From the NCBI GenBank assembly GCA_000711775.1, contig ARYC01000783.1, forward strand, positions 1 through 64,000: a DNA stretch of 64,000 bases, in the 5' to 3' direction. Numbering within the stretch: the first letter of the stretch is position 1; every line of letters starts with the position of its first letter. The stretch is from Oxytricha trifallax (taxonomy: Eukaryota > Ciliophora > Spirotrichea > Sporadotrichida > Oxytrichidae). Shown piece by piece: positions 22,914 to 35,500 of the stretch. The position numbers and the translations under genes were made by a program. Below the pieces are notes generated by a model. That model did not search any database. It was not told the origin of the DNA and saw nothing but the letters and a program-made list of their open reading frames with translations.

Positions 22914-23570
22914 TCAAACTATTAATTTATCCTATAAGGCTTTCAAGATTTAATCAACAGAAGTTTTCATTTCAGTTTACAATGTTTCAATTTTTATATC
23001 TAAATTTTTAATCAAGTTTTCTTAATTTTTAATCAAGGTTTCTTAATTTTTATTTGAGGCTTCTAAGATCTTAATATTGGATTGCTAATCTTTTATAGTT
23101 GATTCAAAAGTCTTCATATGATTCAAAATCTCTTTTTCTGTCTGTATACTCTTTAAATGAGTCTTATAAATAGTATTTTTTATATCTTTCACAAATCCTT
23201 GCCATTCTTAGTTGCCATCAACTTAATCTTCAACAGGTCTTCTAAATATTATGTAGTCTGGGAAGTAATTTTAATTTTAGAAATCAACATTATTGAAGTA
23301 AGACTCTCTTTCTTAAATTAGCTCTGCTTTTATTTTAAAAGACTCAGCAACCATCTTTTGCATAACTTTTTCGTATGACTCTGAAATGACTGCGATGATA
23401 AAGTTAAGAAGGACAATATTCAAAAAGAGAACAGCTGAAATCCAAACAATCCAAGCAAAGATAATGTGAGTTTCTTCTAGTTAATATAGATTATCTATTT
23501 AAAAATCTCCAGTAGATGCTCTGAAAGCCATAATGAAATATCCAAAGTAACTGATTCCATCATACTCAAT
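22914..23570 (-). CDS. X2 last segment: pore, S6 and coiled coil
   Basis: The frame is open from the TBE C junction to the stop. It encodes the pore helix/filter region ending STGDF, then S6 and a charged post-S6 helix, then Lys/Gln/Glu-rich heptad-like repeats (KNQETLIKNQENLIKNLDI) typical of a coiled coil that could assemble subunits. TSD base AAT 23568-23570 adjoins TBE C. Confidence 0.85.
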
Positions 23571-26500
23571 CAAAACACCAAAATCCCTTAATGAGGTTTA
23601 TATATGCTTTTATTTGTAGGGAATTTGTTAGGGGTTGGGTTATTAATTAATTGCGAGACAAAAGCAAGCTTTTGTGGCCTATTTATGATGAAGAGTATAA
23701 AGATTAAGTGATTAAACTGCGATATTATTTTATACATACAGTGACTAAGTCAAACCAGTATTTAACCATAAATCTATTGAACTGCTCTTAAAGCGAAGTT
23801 CGTCCATTGTTCGTTCTCAATATTTTATAGTAGTAAAATTAAAGCAATAATAGCTTAATTCTTAGCTTAAGAGGTTGTAAAAGTTACTAAAAGGTAGTCA
23901 AAGTTTCTATATAAGCATTTTTACTATCTAATTAATGAAAAACTTTGAAGTATTGTGCTAACTTCTCATTAGACCAAAGAGGTATTTTATTTCATCGCCA
24001 ATTCTCAGAGTTGAAGATCTCTGCTTTATCAATAGCCAAGATCTATATTTAAAAAATGGTATCTCTTACAAAGGTGTTAATCGTATCAAGAGAGTGATTG
24101 ATTTCACTCTGCCATTTTACAACAATAACCTAAATTATAATTAGATTTAAATACAGAAAGCCTAATAGAATAATATTAAGTTTATACATGCTGACGAGGC
24201 TGTGTTTACCTTCAACATTTTAATCTAGAAGTCTTGGTATAAGAGACATAGAATTATAGAAGTATATAACTAGAAAATCAAGGTATAAACAACTGTAATT
24301 CTTGGAGGTATTAGCTAGGATGCTGGTTTAGAAACTTATGTTATTCATCCTTGCTCTATTAAGACAGAGCAGTATATTAAGTTCTTAGAAAAGCTGAGAG
24401 AGAAGTACCCTGAATTAGAGTTTACACTGTTTGTTGATAATCTTTCTGTTCATAAGACTAACGAAACAAGGAAGAGCTATGTATAACTTAGATTAATGCC
24501 AGTGTTCAATGCTCCTTACAGTCCATAGATTAATTAAATTTAGTTCTACTGGAGTATATTAAAAATTCATTACAAGAAACTCCTGCTATACCACTTGATG
24601 CATGACCTGCCTATAGATACAATAGATTTTATTTAAAGTTCAGTGAAGAGAGTAGATAATTATTTGGCTTAAATGTGTGCTAATGAAGGAGGAGTGAATG
24701 TATATAAATAAGTATTAGAATCAAGTTAATGAATATACAAGTTACATTTAAAATTATATAGTAGGAGCTGGCTTCTCTTTCTTCTCTTCCTCCTGTTACT
24801 TCCCTCCTCCTAGGTTTCTTCTTTTGCTGTCAGCTCTAGCATCTTTATTCATTTACTCTGGAGGCTAGATATTTGAATAGAGTCTCTTGATATTTTCATA
24901 CTTGTCTATAACTTTCGCTCTTTGAAAGGCATGCTTTATTAATAAATCAAGTAGATGCCAGTACCAGATTTTTCTAAAAAGTTAAACTACAAATCTTACT
25001 TGAAATATAAGGGGGCTTATGCAGCTCTGATAGCCAGCTCTCACTTATCTTGATCCCCTGTTAATCCTTTTCTTTTGAAGAGATGCTTTGCCTTTTCTTT
25101 GAGATTCTTGAATAATTTCTTTTAATTAATCACCTTTAATTGTTGCAAGTATGCCAAAGGATAGTTTCTCTCAGGTAGTTTATTTGACAACTACTTCTAA
25201 GTAGGGAGGTACTGCGAAACCTCTTGGTCATTCATAGCCACTGAGATTTCTGGATAGTTTGGAATATCTGCAAACTTTACATCTTAAGTTTTCAAAGCTT
25301 TCTTATCTTCGCAGAGTATGGCTCTTAGAATGAATATTTAGTGCCTTCCATCGTTGACAAGAACAAACCGACTACATAATCAAGATTAGTTACAATGAAT
25401 TCCTTACCTTGCTGCACTATGTAGCGATGCAAATCCTCCTTGCTTCTAATCTTTGAATCAATTCTTGCGCTTGCACTCTTTTTATTGCAACATTCATTGA
25501 CTCTATCTTGTTTACAGATCTAAGAAATGATATTCAAATTTAAGTTTATTGATTTCAATTATATACCTCAGTAAGACTTACTAAAAAAATTATGGGCACC
25601 CTATAGGAGGTCAACCTCTTAGAAGGATATGGAGAAGGTTTTGAGAACTGGTTTCAAACTTGAGAGATTGATATCAATTTCTAATGTTATTGTTCCATAT
25701 TTTTAAATTTAAATTGGTACATACTTAATTTGGTACACCTCCTAAATCTGTACTTGCTGTAATCAACTTATTATTGATAGTAAAAAATCTTACTTTCTCA
25801 TCCATATTTAGAGTTGGGTAGTCTCTTAGTGCTAATTTTTCTTGGCTAATACTCTAAAATTTCCCTTCAAAATTATAGGGTCGCAAAGCTCTCTTATGAG
25901 CTTTGAGTTATAGATTAAATTAAAATTTAAAATGAGCGCTAAAATAAAAAAAAACAACAGCACTTCCATCAAACTAAATGAAGATTATCTTTGGCAGCAA
26001 TAAAAAGTGTTATTGCTGCGAGATAAACTCTCTAAAAGAACTACCAGAGCTATCACTTGAGGTCTCAGTTATTAAAAAAGAAATTAATAATAGAAAATTA
26101 ATGTCAAATAAGTGTTTGGGGAACAAAGAGGAGGTGAAAGTTAGAAAGGAAATTCAAATGTAAGTAGAGGAAGTTGAAGTATATTTTTGTGAGAAGTGTG
26201 AAAGAGACTTCACTCATAAATCTAGCTGGCACAGGCATATGAAGGTCTATAAGAGAGCTAAGCTTACTGTATACTTAAAGCATGACAAATTTAATCGAAA
26301 GTATGATTGCTTTGTGTGCCAAAAGCAGTACTCTCATACAAAAGACTTGAAGAAGCATATATTAAAAGTTCTCAAGCAAGAAATAGAAGTTGAAAAGCAT
26401 GAAGTTGTGCTGAAGCTTTTAACAAAAGAAAGCGAGGGAATATTCTAATGTTGTAGTAGCTGAATAAACAAAAAAGTTGGAGAATTTAAGGAAGGCACGA

Positions 26501-29500
26501 AACTAACTTACATCTGAAATATAAAAATAATTGTCAAAATTCAATAGAAAAAAATACCATTTCTTGCTTAAATTGACTTAAATACTTCTCTTTAAATCTT
26601 TATATTAGAAGACTCCTTTGATAAGAAAGTTATCAATGATCATCAATACGCATACAAGGTATCCCTTCAACTTTCTCTTGATAATGATAAATATTAAATT
26701 GAGTTTATAAATGAGTATCAAGTAATCACTAAAGCAAAATTTGAAGAGTGTGGTTACTTAATCAAACTGGATGATGTTCTTCTTGCCAAGGATTATCTTG
26801 CTTTCAGACTCTTACTCTATGAAAGTACCCTCAGAGATTTTATTACTGATCAAAGGAATCATAAGTAGCCTGGATACATAGCAACTTAGACTGTATAAGG
26901 TAATTTAGAGCTTTCCAAGTTAGGGTTTGGTTCACAGAGATTTGAAGCCAGAAAATATAATGATAAAACTTTTCACCAGTAAGAGTAGCAATAATCGATT
27001 TCAACAGAACCTAAAGAGTGGAAGTATCAAGGCTTGGAAATGTAATGGGAACTCAAGGGTACTATCCAGAAAGAGAAGACTGGAGAGATAGTGATATAAG
27101 TGAGATGTGTGGGCTTTAGTAGCAATAATAGTAATAGAGTGCGATTTGCCTGCAACAATTACTACTCTACAAGGTGCGAGAAGATGCAAAGCAAAGAATA
27201 AAGTAGTTTATAGAAAAAAGCCAGAGTCTCTCAATCAATAAACCGTATGGCAGAATCAATAATAATAAAATCAAACTCAAGAACAGACATATTAATAGTG
27301 CAGATACAGTTGTGTTTAAGCAAGATAAACTTCAGATCTCTATCACATGATCCAAAAGTGCATTTCGGGTGATTAAATTAAACACATTTAATAAATATTT
27401 CACATGAAAACTTATAAATAACCCAACCCTTAACATATTCCCCACAAATTAAAGCACTAATAAACCTCATTAAGAGATTTTGGAGTTTTAAATGTTCCAT
27501 CACTTGTCTTAATTTTGAGAAGTGTAAAAATTAATCCATAAACTATAACCACAAAAGCATATAGCATAATGAAAAATCTAAGGTCCATGAATACTGCTTT
27601 TAACATGCTAACGGTTACGACTTACTGAAAAGTAAGGAGCATAATCTCGACCAATTTCATTACCCGGAGTTCGAACTCGTTAAGGCACTCGGTTTTTACG
27701 AGATATTCCAGGATATGAGAACCTCCTCAGAACACGTCAGGCAAGGTATAGGGGACCACGCCAATAAAAATGTCGACCATTTATCATCTCAAGTTGTATC
27801 AAAACTGATTGATTCCATTATTACTGAACAGGAAAAATAGGTTAACAATGATAATGTAAAAGAGCTGGGACACACCGCATGATTCCCGTAATGGCTTTAT
27901 TTGTCATGAAAGAAGAAAAAAATCTACAGAAAAATCCCTTATAAAATTCAATCAAAATATACCCCATTTAGCCAAAGTTAGGGGGTATTTCCAACATAGA
28001 ATTCAATAGAGTATTACATGATATAACAGAAGAAACATTCAATAAGATAAGTAGAAATACAAGATAATTGGGGAGTTTCTGCTCACAACGGCATTGGGCC
28101 CGATGTACACACCAACATCCATGCTGACAAATCGGTTTGAGACATAGTTCCAAAATTCTGAATATATTTGAATTATTTAGCTTAATAGATTTCGTTTCTC
28201 TAGAAATAAATTCATTGCTAAATACTAACTAATTAACATACTCACCTAGTAACTAAACCCTTAGAAGACTCTTAAAACTTCACAAAGCTTAATGAAGATT
28301 AAAATCAACATGCAACTTTGCATAATTACAATTCCGTTATAAGTTATTTCTTAAGTATCGATAATCACAATAGCAAAATAGAGCAGAGCAAGTGCTTGAT
28401 CAACTGCATTCCAAAGATCATTTAAATAATTCACAAAGCCTATTCTCTATATCATTAACAATTCGTAATATTCTTATAAAACCAAATAGCTAACACAAGT
28501 TAGCTTTAGAACTAGTTGTTGTATAATTGATCTTGAATCTTATTCTGCATCTGCATTTATTGTGAAGAAATAGAGATCTATCACATAGCTTAACAAAAAC
28601 ACTAGGTAAAGGTAAAATTAGTTAATAAAGAATTTTTTTGCATATCTTTCCCATTTGAAATCGAGAATTGTTTAAATAAATTCGGTTTCATAGTATTCAA
28701 GATTTGAAGAGTCTATAAGATTTTTGATGAAATTCTTGTTAGTTATTGTATCTGGAATGTTGATTAAATTATATTAAATTTCAACTAAAGGTTAGCCAAT
28801 TTTTTCAACTACACACTTTCCAATATATTTTTCATATTCATTCCAAAGTGATGGATAAGTGAATTATCTTTTATCGATTTCAGAATAGAAAATGACAGAG
28901 CAATCTTAAGAATATTTGGGATAAGCAAGACTTGTAATTTAAGGGTAAGCTAACTAAGATTCAAAATATTCTTTTAGATTAATTTTTTTTTCCAGCATAT
29001 AGCAAATGTGAGGATCGATACTATTATTGAAGAGCAAGTTGTTGTTAAATTTAATGTAAATAGTCCCCAGAAAGGGGCTGATCAAATATTTTTAATTAAA
29101 CTAAAAATCATAAATTTTTAAACTCACTAATTAAACTCATTAAATAGGTTTTCAACTGGACATTTAATGAAGTTAAAAATACAAAATCATATTAAAAAAA
29201 TAAATCACTATTTGGAAAAAATAAATATTTTGGTAAAATTATTCATAAAATATTTTCAAAAAATTTGCAAGTATAATCTATAATTTTTTTAGCTATGTAT
29301 AAAGAGGTTCTATGAAATTGTATATTTAACTTCATTTAGAGTGCATTTGAGGTCTATTAAATGAGTTATATTTATTGATTGTATTTCTTTTTTATTTAAA
29401 AATTGCTAAAACAATTTTATTAAAAATGTGTTGCCATCCTAAGGACTATTATCATTAAATTTAATGATCATGCCAAGTATTATATTAATTTTTCTATATT

Positions 29501-32500
29501 AATGATTTTAAACACAAAAATCTAAGATTGTTCCTTAGTCTAAATGAGGAGAACATATTTGTGGACTAATTCGTGGGTTGATTTGCTATAGCCTTTTGAA
29601 GCATTAAGAGTAATTACTTTGATTTTCGAAAGAAAGATTAAATAATTAGAAATTGTGATATTTAACTTTTATTCTTCATTATATATTAAAATAGTTATAC
29701 GTTTTCAAGTAGTTTAAGTAAAAGTATAATATTAATCAAATATAAGTTATGGTATTAATAAAAAGTTAATTCATTTTAATTATCTAAAATCATAAATGAT
29801 CTAATCTATAAAGTAACCAATTAAAATTGTTAATATATAATCTTACTATATAATTAATTAGTTAGTTAGTAAAATAATTAGGAAATTAATATTAAGGTGA
29901 AATAATTAGTTAAAATAACATAATAATCGTGAAATAAATCAATTAATCAACTTTCCTCTTTTCATTTTATTTAAATTGATATTTATATATTTTTAGGTAC
30001 TCTACCGCATTTGAGCTGTTTTGCGGTAGAGCACCTTAACTATATTTATTAAAATTTATAAATGTAAATGCTTTTAATAAATATGTTATGATGTTTCTAC
30101 AAAAAGTAATGCATAAATTAAAATTTATTAATTAATTATAATTATTTAAATTTTAGAATCTAGAAAATATTATATCTTTAAGTCTTGTTGCTTAGTATAG
30201 CAACTTTAATAATTTATTCGCATTTTGAACTCACAATTAATTTATGCATTACTTTTTGTAGAAACATCATAACATATTTATTAAAAGCATTTACATTTAT
30301 AAATTTTAATAAATATAGTTAAGGTGCTCTACCGCAAAACAGCTCAAATGCGGTAGAGTACCTAAAAATATATAAATATCAATTTAAATAAAATGAAAAG
30401 AGGAAAGTTGATTAATTGATTTATTTCACGATTATTATGCTATTTTAACTAAATGCTAAAGGCGCTTCATCCCGATCTCCCTTCCGGAAGAAATCAGGTG
30501 TGGTCACCACCAAAATCGACCGTAATCCAAAGACATATCCTTTCTTCCATGCAATCTATCCGGATTTCCAAATCGGGTCATATGTTTGCTGCCATTTTAA
30601 CTTCATACCAGCTAAGGAAGAGTATCCCGAGCTTTTTACCAGGTACAGACACTACAGAACCCTGGGATATTCCGTGCTTTTTACCAGGCACAAATATCAG
30701 TGAACTCTGGGTTTCGAACCCCCTACCTTATCAGAATTGGTCAGTCGACCAACCGTCTGGACATTAGGTCCTAAACTTATACTTTTTAATTATTAGATAT
30801 CAAGCAATTATTTAAAAAAAATATTAGCCATAATATAAGAAAGTTAATATATATAAAAAGTAATGATAATTTAATTTACGAACTAAGTCTAAAATATAAA
30901 TTTCGACATAGTTCTTCAATTTAAATAATACTTAAAAAATAATTATAAGAATATTAATTGTTTATTATTAAAGGATTCTAGTTAAATATCCAAAATTTTC
31001 TAATTCTTCAATTACAAGCTCACTTCTATCGATTTAAGACAAAAGGAATGAACTATAAAGTCCCTAATTGTAGTTAAATATATCAGTTTCACTCATATTC
31101 TGAATATCGCTAATTAACTGATAATCGCTGAGATTACTTCGTAAGTTTAGACAGTTAATTAGAATCTAATCTATTGATTTAAATTCATACTGTGTGAAAT
31201 GCATTACCTGGCTATTTAAATAGTATTCATACTTATTCAAATCTACATCTATCTTAACATGCAGCTTCAAAGGATTCAATAAATCAAAATTATCAATCAG
31301 CTAGTTAACAATATTGGTTTTATATATTTCTTCTTTGTAAACACAATAGAATCTGTAGTTAAACTACTTTAACGGCTTGTTGACAGTGAAAGAACCAATA
31401 AAATTGAAGTGATCTAAGTCAAATATTATATAGTCATAGCAATCAGATATAGATTAGAATCAACTGATTCAAAAATTATTGAAATTTTTGTTTGTCTCAA
31501 TATTGATTTTAAGCTAATTTAATATATGTTTAATATTTTTATTTAATTTACATGCAATCAATTTTTGAAATTAAGACTCACACAAAAACTTATGATTTAT
31601 GATTAAATATTCTAAGATAAGTAAAATTTTATAGTTCTATTAAGCAATTAAAACTTACAAAAGAACAATCTTAGAAACTCTAATTCCTTATGCAAAAATT
31701 TATTATTGATTAATAATATTTATAATATTATTTTTATAGTAAAAAAAAGATTTTAAGGAAATTTTTAATTCAATCTAGATCTAAGTATTTTCAATTTTTG
31801 AATCCTTAATTATACATATAATGTGTATCTAAATAATTTTTTGAATTTAGTTAGACATAGAATCTTAATTAAATTGCTTAGCATACATTAAAACATATTC
31901 AAGCATACAGAGAAAGCAATAATTTTAACCATCATTGAATATATTGAATGTCACCCTGAATATAATAATATTTTTCAATTCATTTATATAGTAGAATCTA
32001 TTGGATTTATCGTTATTAATTTGCATCTTTAGATTATCATTTGAATTCTTTAATAAAGGAATGATTATATTATTAATATCAATTTGCTTTACATGTTAAG
32101 TTAAATCATAAGAAATTTTCTTAATAAGAATGTTGCTTTCTATCTTGGGTAATACACCCTGGCGGGGCGATAAACATATTTTTCTCAATTTTAAAACTAT
32201 CTAAAAATCATAAAAACATCACAATCACGTATTATTACTCAATAAGATTGGTCTTATTTTGAATTTTCAAGGGTTCAGAAATACATACATCATAATAACT
32301 TCTAATAATAAATTAAGGTAAAAATAAATATAGTAGATGTATCTTAAATCTTTCGAAAGCAATTTAAATTTTTTTGGAAAAATTTTACTAATAAATTAAA
32401 TTATTTTTCAAAAAATGAGTTTAAAATTTACATTAATTCTTATGATAGACTAAAAAATAGATATAAATTGGACATTTTAAAGTAAATCAAAAATCATTCT

Positions 32501-35500
32501 TAAAGAAATAACTAAATTTTTTAGTAAAATTTTCCATAAAAAATTGAAATTATTCCATTTAAATTTTCTCTAATTTATTTTTAGAAGTACAATGATATAT
32601 GTACCCTTGACCCTTTGAAAATTTAACTTAAGACATATCAAATGAGTTATAATTTGATCTGATGTTTTTATGATTATTAAAATGTTTTAAAAAATTTAGA
32701 AAAATATGTTTTTCTACCCCGCAAGACGGCATTTAAAAACCCAAAACCCCTTAATGAGTTATATATTTGTTTTTATTGATCTTGGAAATATTCGGGATTA
32801 ACTTTGGGTTTTATTGTAATTCTTTTCCCTAATTTATTGTGTTTTTATTTTTTGTTTAAGTAATTCTGTGTGATTTATATTATTATTATAACAATTAATT
32901 TTTAAGAAATTGATTTTATCAATTATAATTTATGAAGATTTATATATTTTTTAATTCTCTATAAGGTTTGCTTATATTTTTTAAAAATAGTAAAATTCCT
33001 TCAAAATTTTTAATTCCTTATTTAAAGTTGTTTATTTTATAATTTATATACTACTCATATAATTTTGTTATTTTAGGAAGTCCTTCAAATAAATTTTAAC
33101 TTTATTAAGAGCATATAAATTTTAAATTAAAAAAAGTGTGCCTAATATGGTTTTGAACTTAATTATTACCTTCTAAATAAATTATTAATTAATTTGGTGC
33201 TATTTTAATGGATCATATTGTCAATAATATAAATCCTAATCTAAAACTTGATTACAAAATCAATATCTTTCTCCAAAAAAGACATTTAATTGACCTCCAA
33301 AAAGATATCTATATTTTAATAGATGATTTATTAATTATGGAAATACATTATTTTAAGATTGACATCCATCTTTGCTCATTTTATCTCAATTTAGTTGGTC
33401 AAATGGTTCAATAATTTTCTTTAAAATCTCTGATTTCTCCAATATTTTAAATATTCTATTATTTATGTCTGAAAAATTTGCCATAACTGTTTAAATAAGA
33501 AAAAGAACAATTTGCTAATTCTACATTATAGTAAAATAAAAAAGTAATTAGTTATAAAAACTCAATTTTTCAAAATATTTTTAGTTTAATGTCAAAAATA
33601 ATTAACGTTATGAAATATTTATTTTCTTAAACATAATTTATAAATTGATCATTAATGAAAATGTATTTATACATAGAATTTATATTTATAATTTTAAAAA
33701 TTTCCTTAAAAGTTATCTTACATAAATCGAAACAATTTTACACAAAGGGTATGTAAGAAAAGTTGTTTAAATAAATCTTTTTTATTTATTAGATCAGCAT
33801 GAAAATAATGCTCTATAATCCAAAAACCCTAATCCCCAACATTACCCATATCAATCAAAACACATATAAAACTCATAAAGAGGTTTTGGGGTTTTGATTA
33901 CCTATATCTTATACTGGTATCGACGTCCTGAGATCACAAGATGTCAGGATCTCACAGATATTTTTTATGCTTCACAGATGATGTACAGTGCTCACAAATT
34001 ACTTTTAGAGATCTCAAGATTTTTTATGAGATCACTAATTTAAATTTGTTTTTAATTTATTTTTATTAAATTTTAGAAAGGCTTTATTCTAGATATGGTT
34101 CAAATTAATGTCTTTAATTAGATCTTTTTACTTATTTTTATAAAAATCGAAAAATCTTTATTAATAAGTTTTTTCCAACTAAAATAATAAGTAATTACAA
34201 GAATTATGTATAATTTAAAAAAAATTTAGTGTAGACATTATTTTTAGAAGAAGTAGACCTACTCTATTACATTTTATTTGTTAAATCTGATTATATTAAG
34301 ATTCAAAATTTAGGGGGGGAAGTTTCCTGCCCCAAAATTTTATATGCACCCAAGGGGGGAAGTTTCCAGCCCCCAAAAAGGTAGTTTCCTGCCCCATACA
34401 TAAAAATATGTAATTTTTTATAATTTTCAAAGAATCTTTATCATCAATTATGATGTCGTTTTTTTTTAAATTTAGCTTCAAATATCATTTCTACCTTGAT
34501 AATCAATTTAAAATTTGATGAAAATTACATTAATTAATTTAAAAAAAACACTTATTTTAGCCTTGTCAGTAATCATCAGGTTTAAGAACTTTTAAAAATT
34601 TTCAATTCTTAAAGCCTGATCTTGCTCATTTAAGGTTAGTTTTCTTGTTCTTCCATTTTGTAGGGAGTAATATTATTCGTTTAGATTCAAGATATTTTTC
34701 TATATTTTACAAACATTCTGATCATTTTGTCGAGGGACAGTTATTATCATTATTGTCCGTCGACAATTTTTTCTGATCATTTTCAGGTAATTTTTAGTCA
34801 TGTATTTTGAAAAATTCTTAATTAACTTTGAATAATTCTTGATAGATTTAGGTATATTCTTGGAGAATTCAGAATAATGTTTTTTTTTTTTCAAAAAAAA
34901 TTTTTTCCCCTAAAAAAGTCAGATAAGGAATCAAAAATAGGCACCCAAAAAAAGCAAAAAAGATTAGTGATAAATCTATATGGAACTATGATAATCAAAA
35001 TGGATTTTTGAGATTCATGATTTTTGGTAAGTAAAAATGAAAAAAATGTGATTAAAAAAAAGTTTTTTAAAAAAGTTAATTAAAAATGGGGCAGATATTA
35101 TAGCATCGGCCACGAACGAGCTTCAAACTTTAACATTTCTAAAATTATATTTATTCATAAATTATATATAGGCATGGCAAAATCTTCTAAAGTTGATGCT
35201 TGAAGTTCAAGCAGGTCAAAAAATTTTGGGAGGTTTTGAACCTTATGAATATATAATTTGATAAAGAATAATTATGTACCTTAAAAATTATATAATAATA
35301 AATGTTGTATAGTACATGGTTATGGTTATTGAAATTGAAATATATTTGTTTCTATTAAATTTATTGCAAAAAACATAAAATTTAATGTTGGGTCATGAAA
35401 CTAATTTTTGGGGCAGAAAACTGTCTGGGGGCAGGAAACTTCCCCCCAAAATTTACCTAAACACTAACCTTAAATCTTATAGATTAACTGGATTTAAATT

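Larger units (their letters stand above)
23571..27490. mobile_element. TBE: TBE C, second TBE subfamily, degenerate
   Basis: The 3920-bp element starts CAAAACACCAAAATCCC, ends with the inverted GATTTTGGAGTTTT plus a mutated last base, and is flanked by AAT (23568-23570 and 27491-27493). Gene order is mirrored relative to A: transposase (plus), 22-kDa ORF (minus), zinc-finger/kinase (plus). It lies between the S5 and pore segments of X2. It is similar throughout to TBE D in the opposite orientation. Confidence 0.92.

Noticed and set aside
27001..27189. 62-aa minus-strand ORF
   Set aside because: Antisense of the TBE C kinase region.
30700..30770. tRNA or tRNA-derived element (GGGTTTCGAACCC resembles a B box)
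   Set aside because: No acceptor, D or anticodon stems could be drawn; the box is a short palindrome next to a hairpin TTGGTCAGTCGACCAA.
34700..34894. 64-aa Lys/Asn-rich ORF in FB6
   Set aside because: Low-complexity AT-rich sequence in a foldback arm with no conservation seen.
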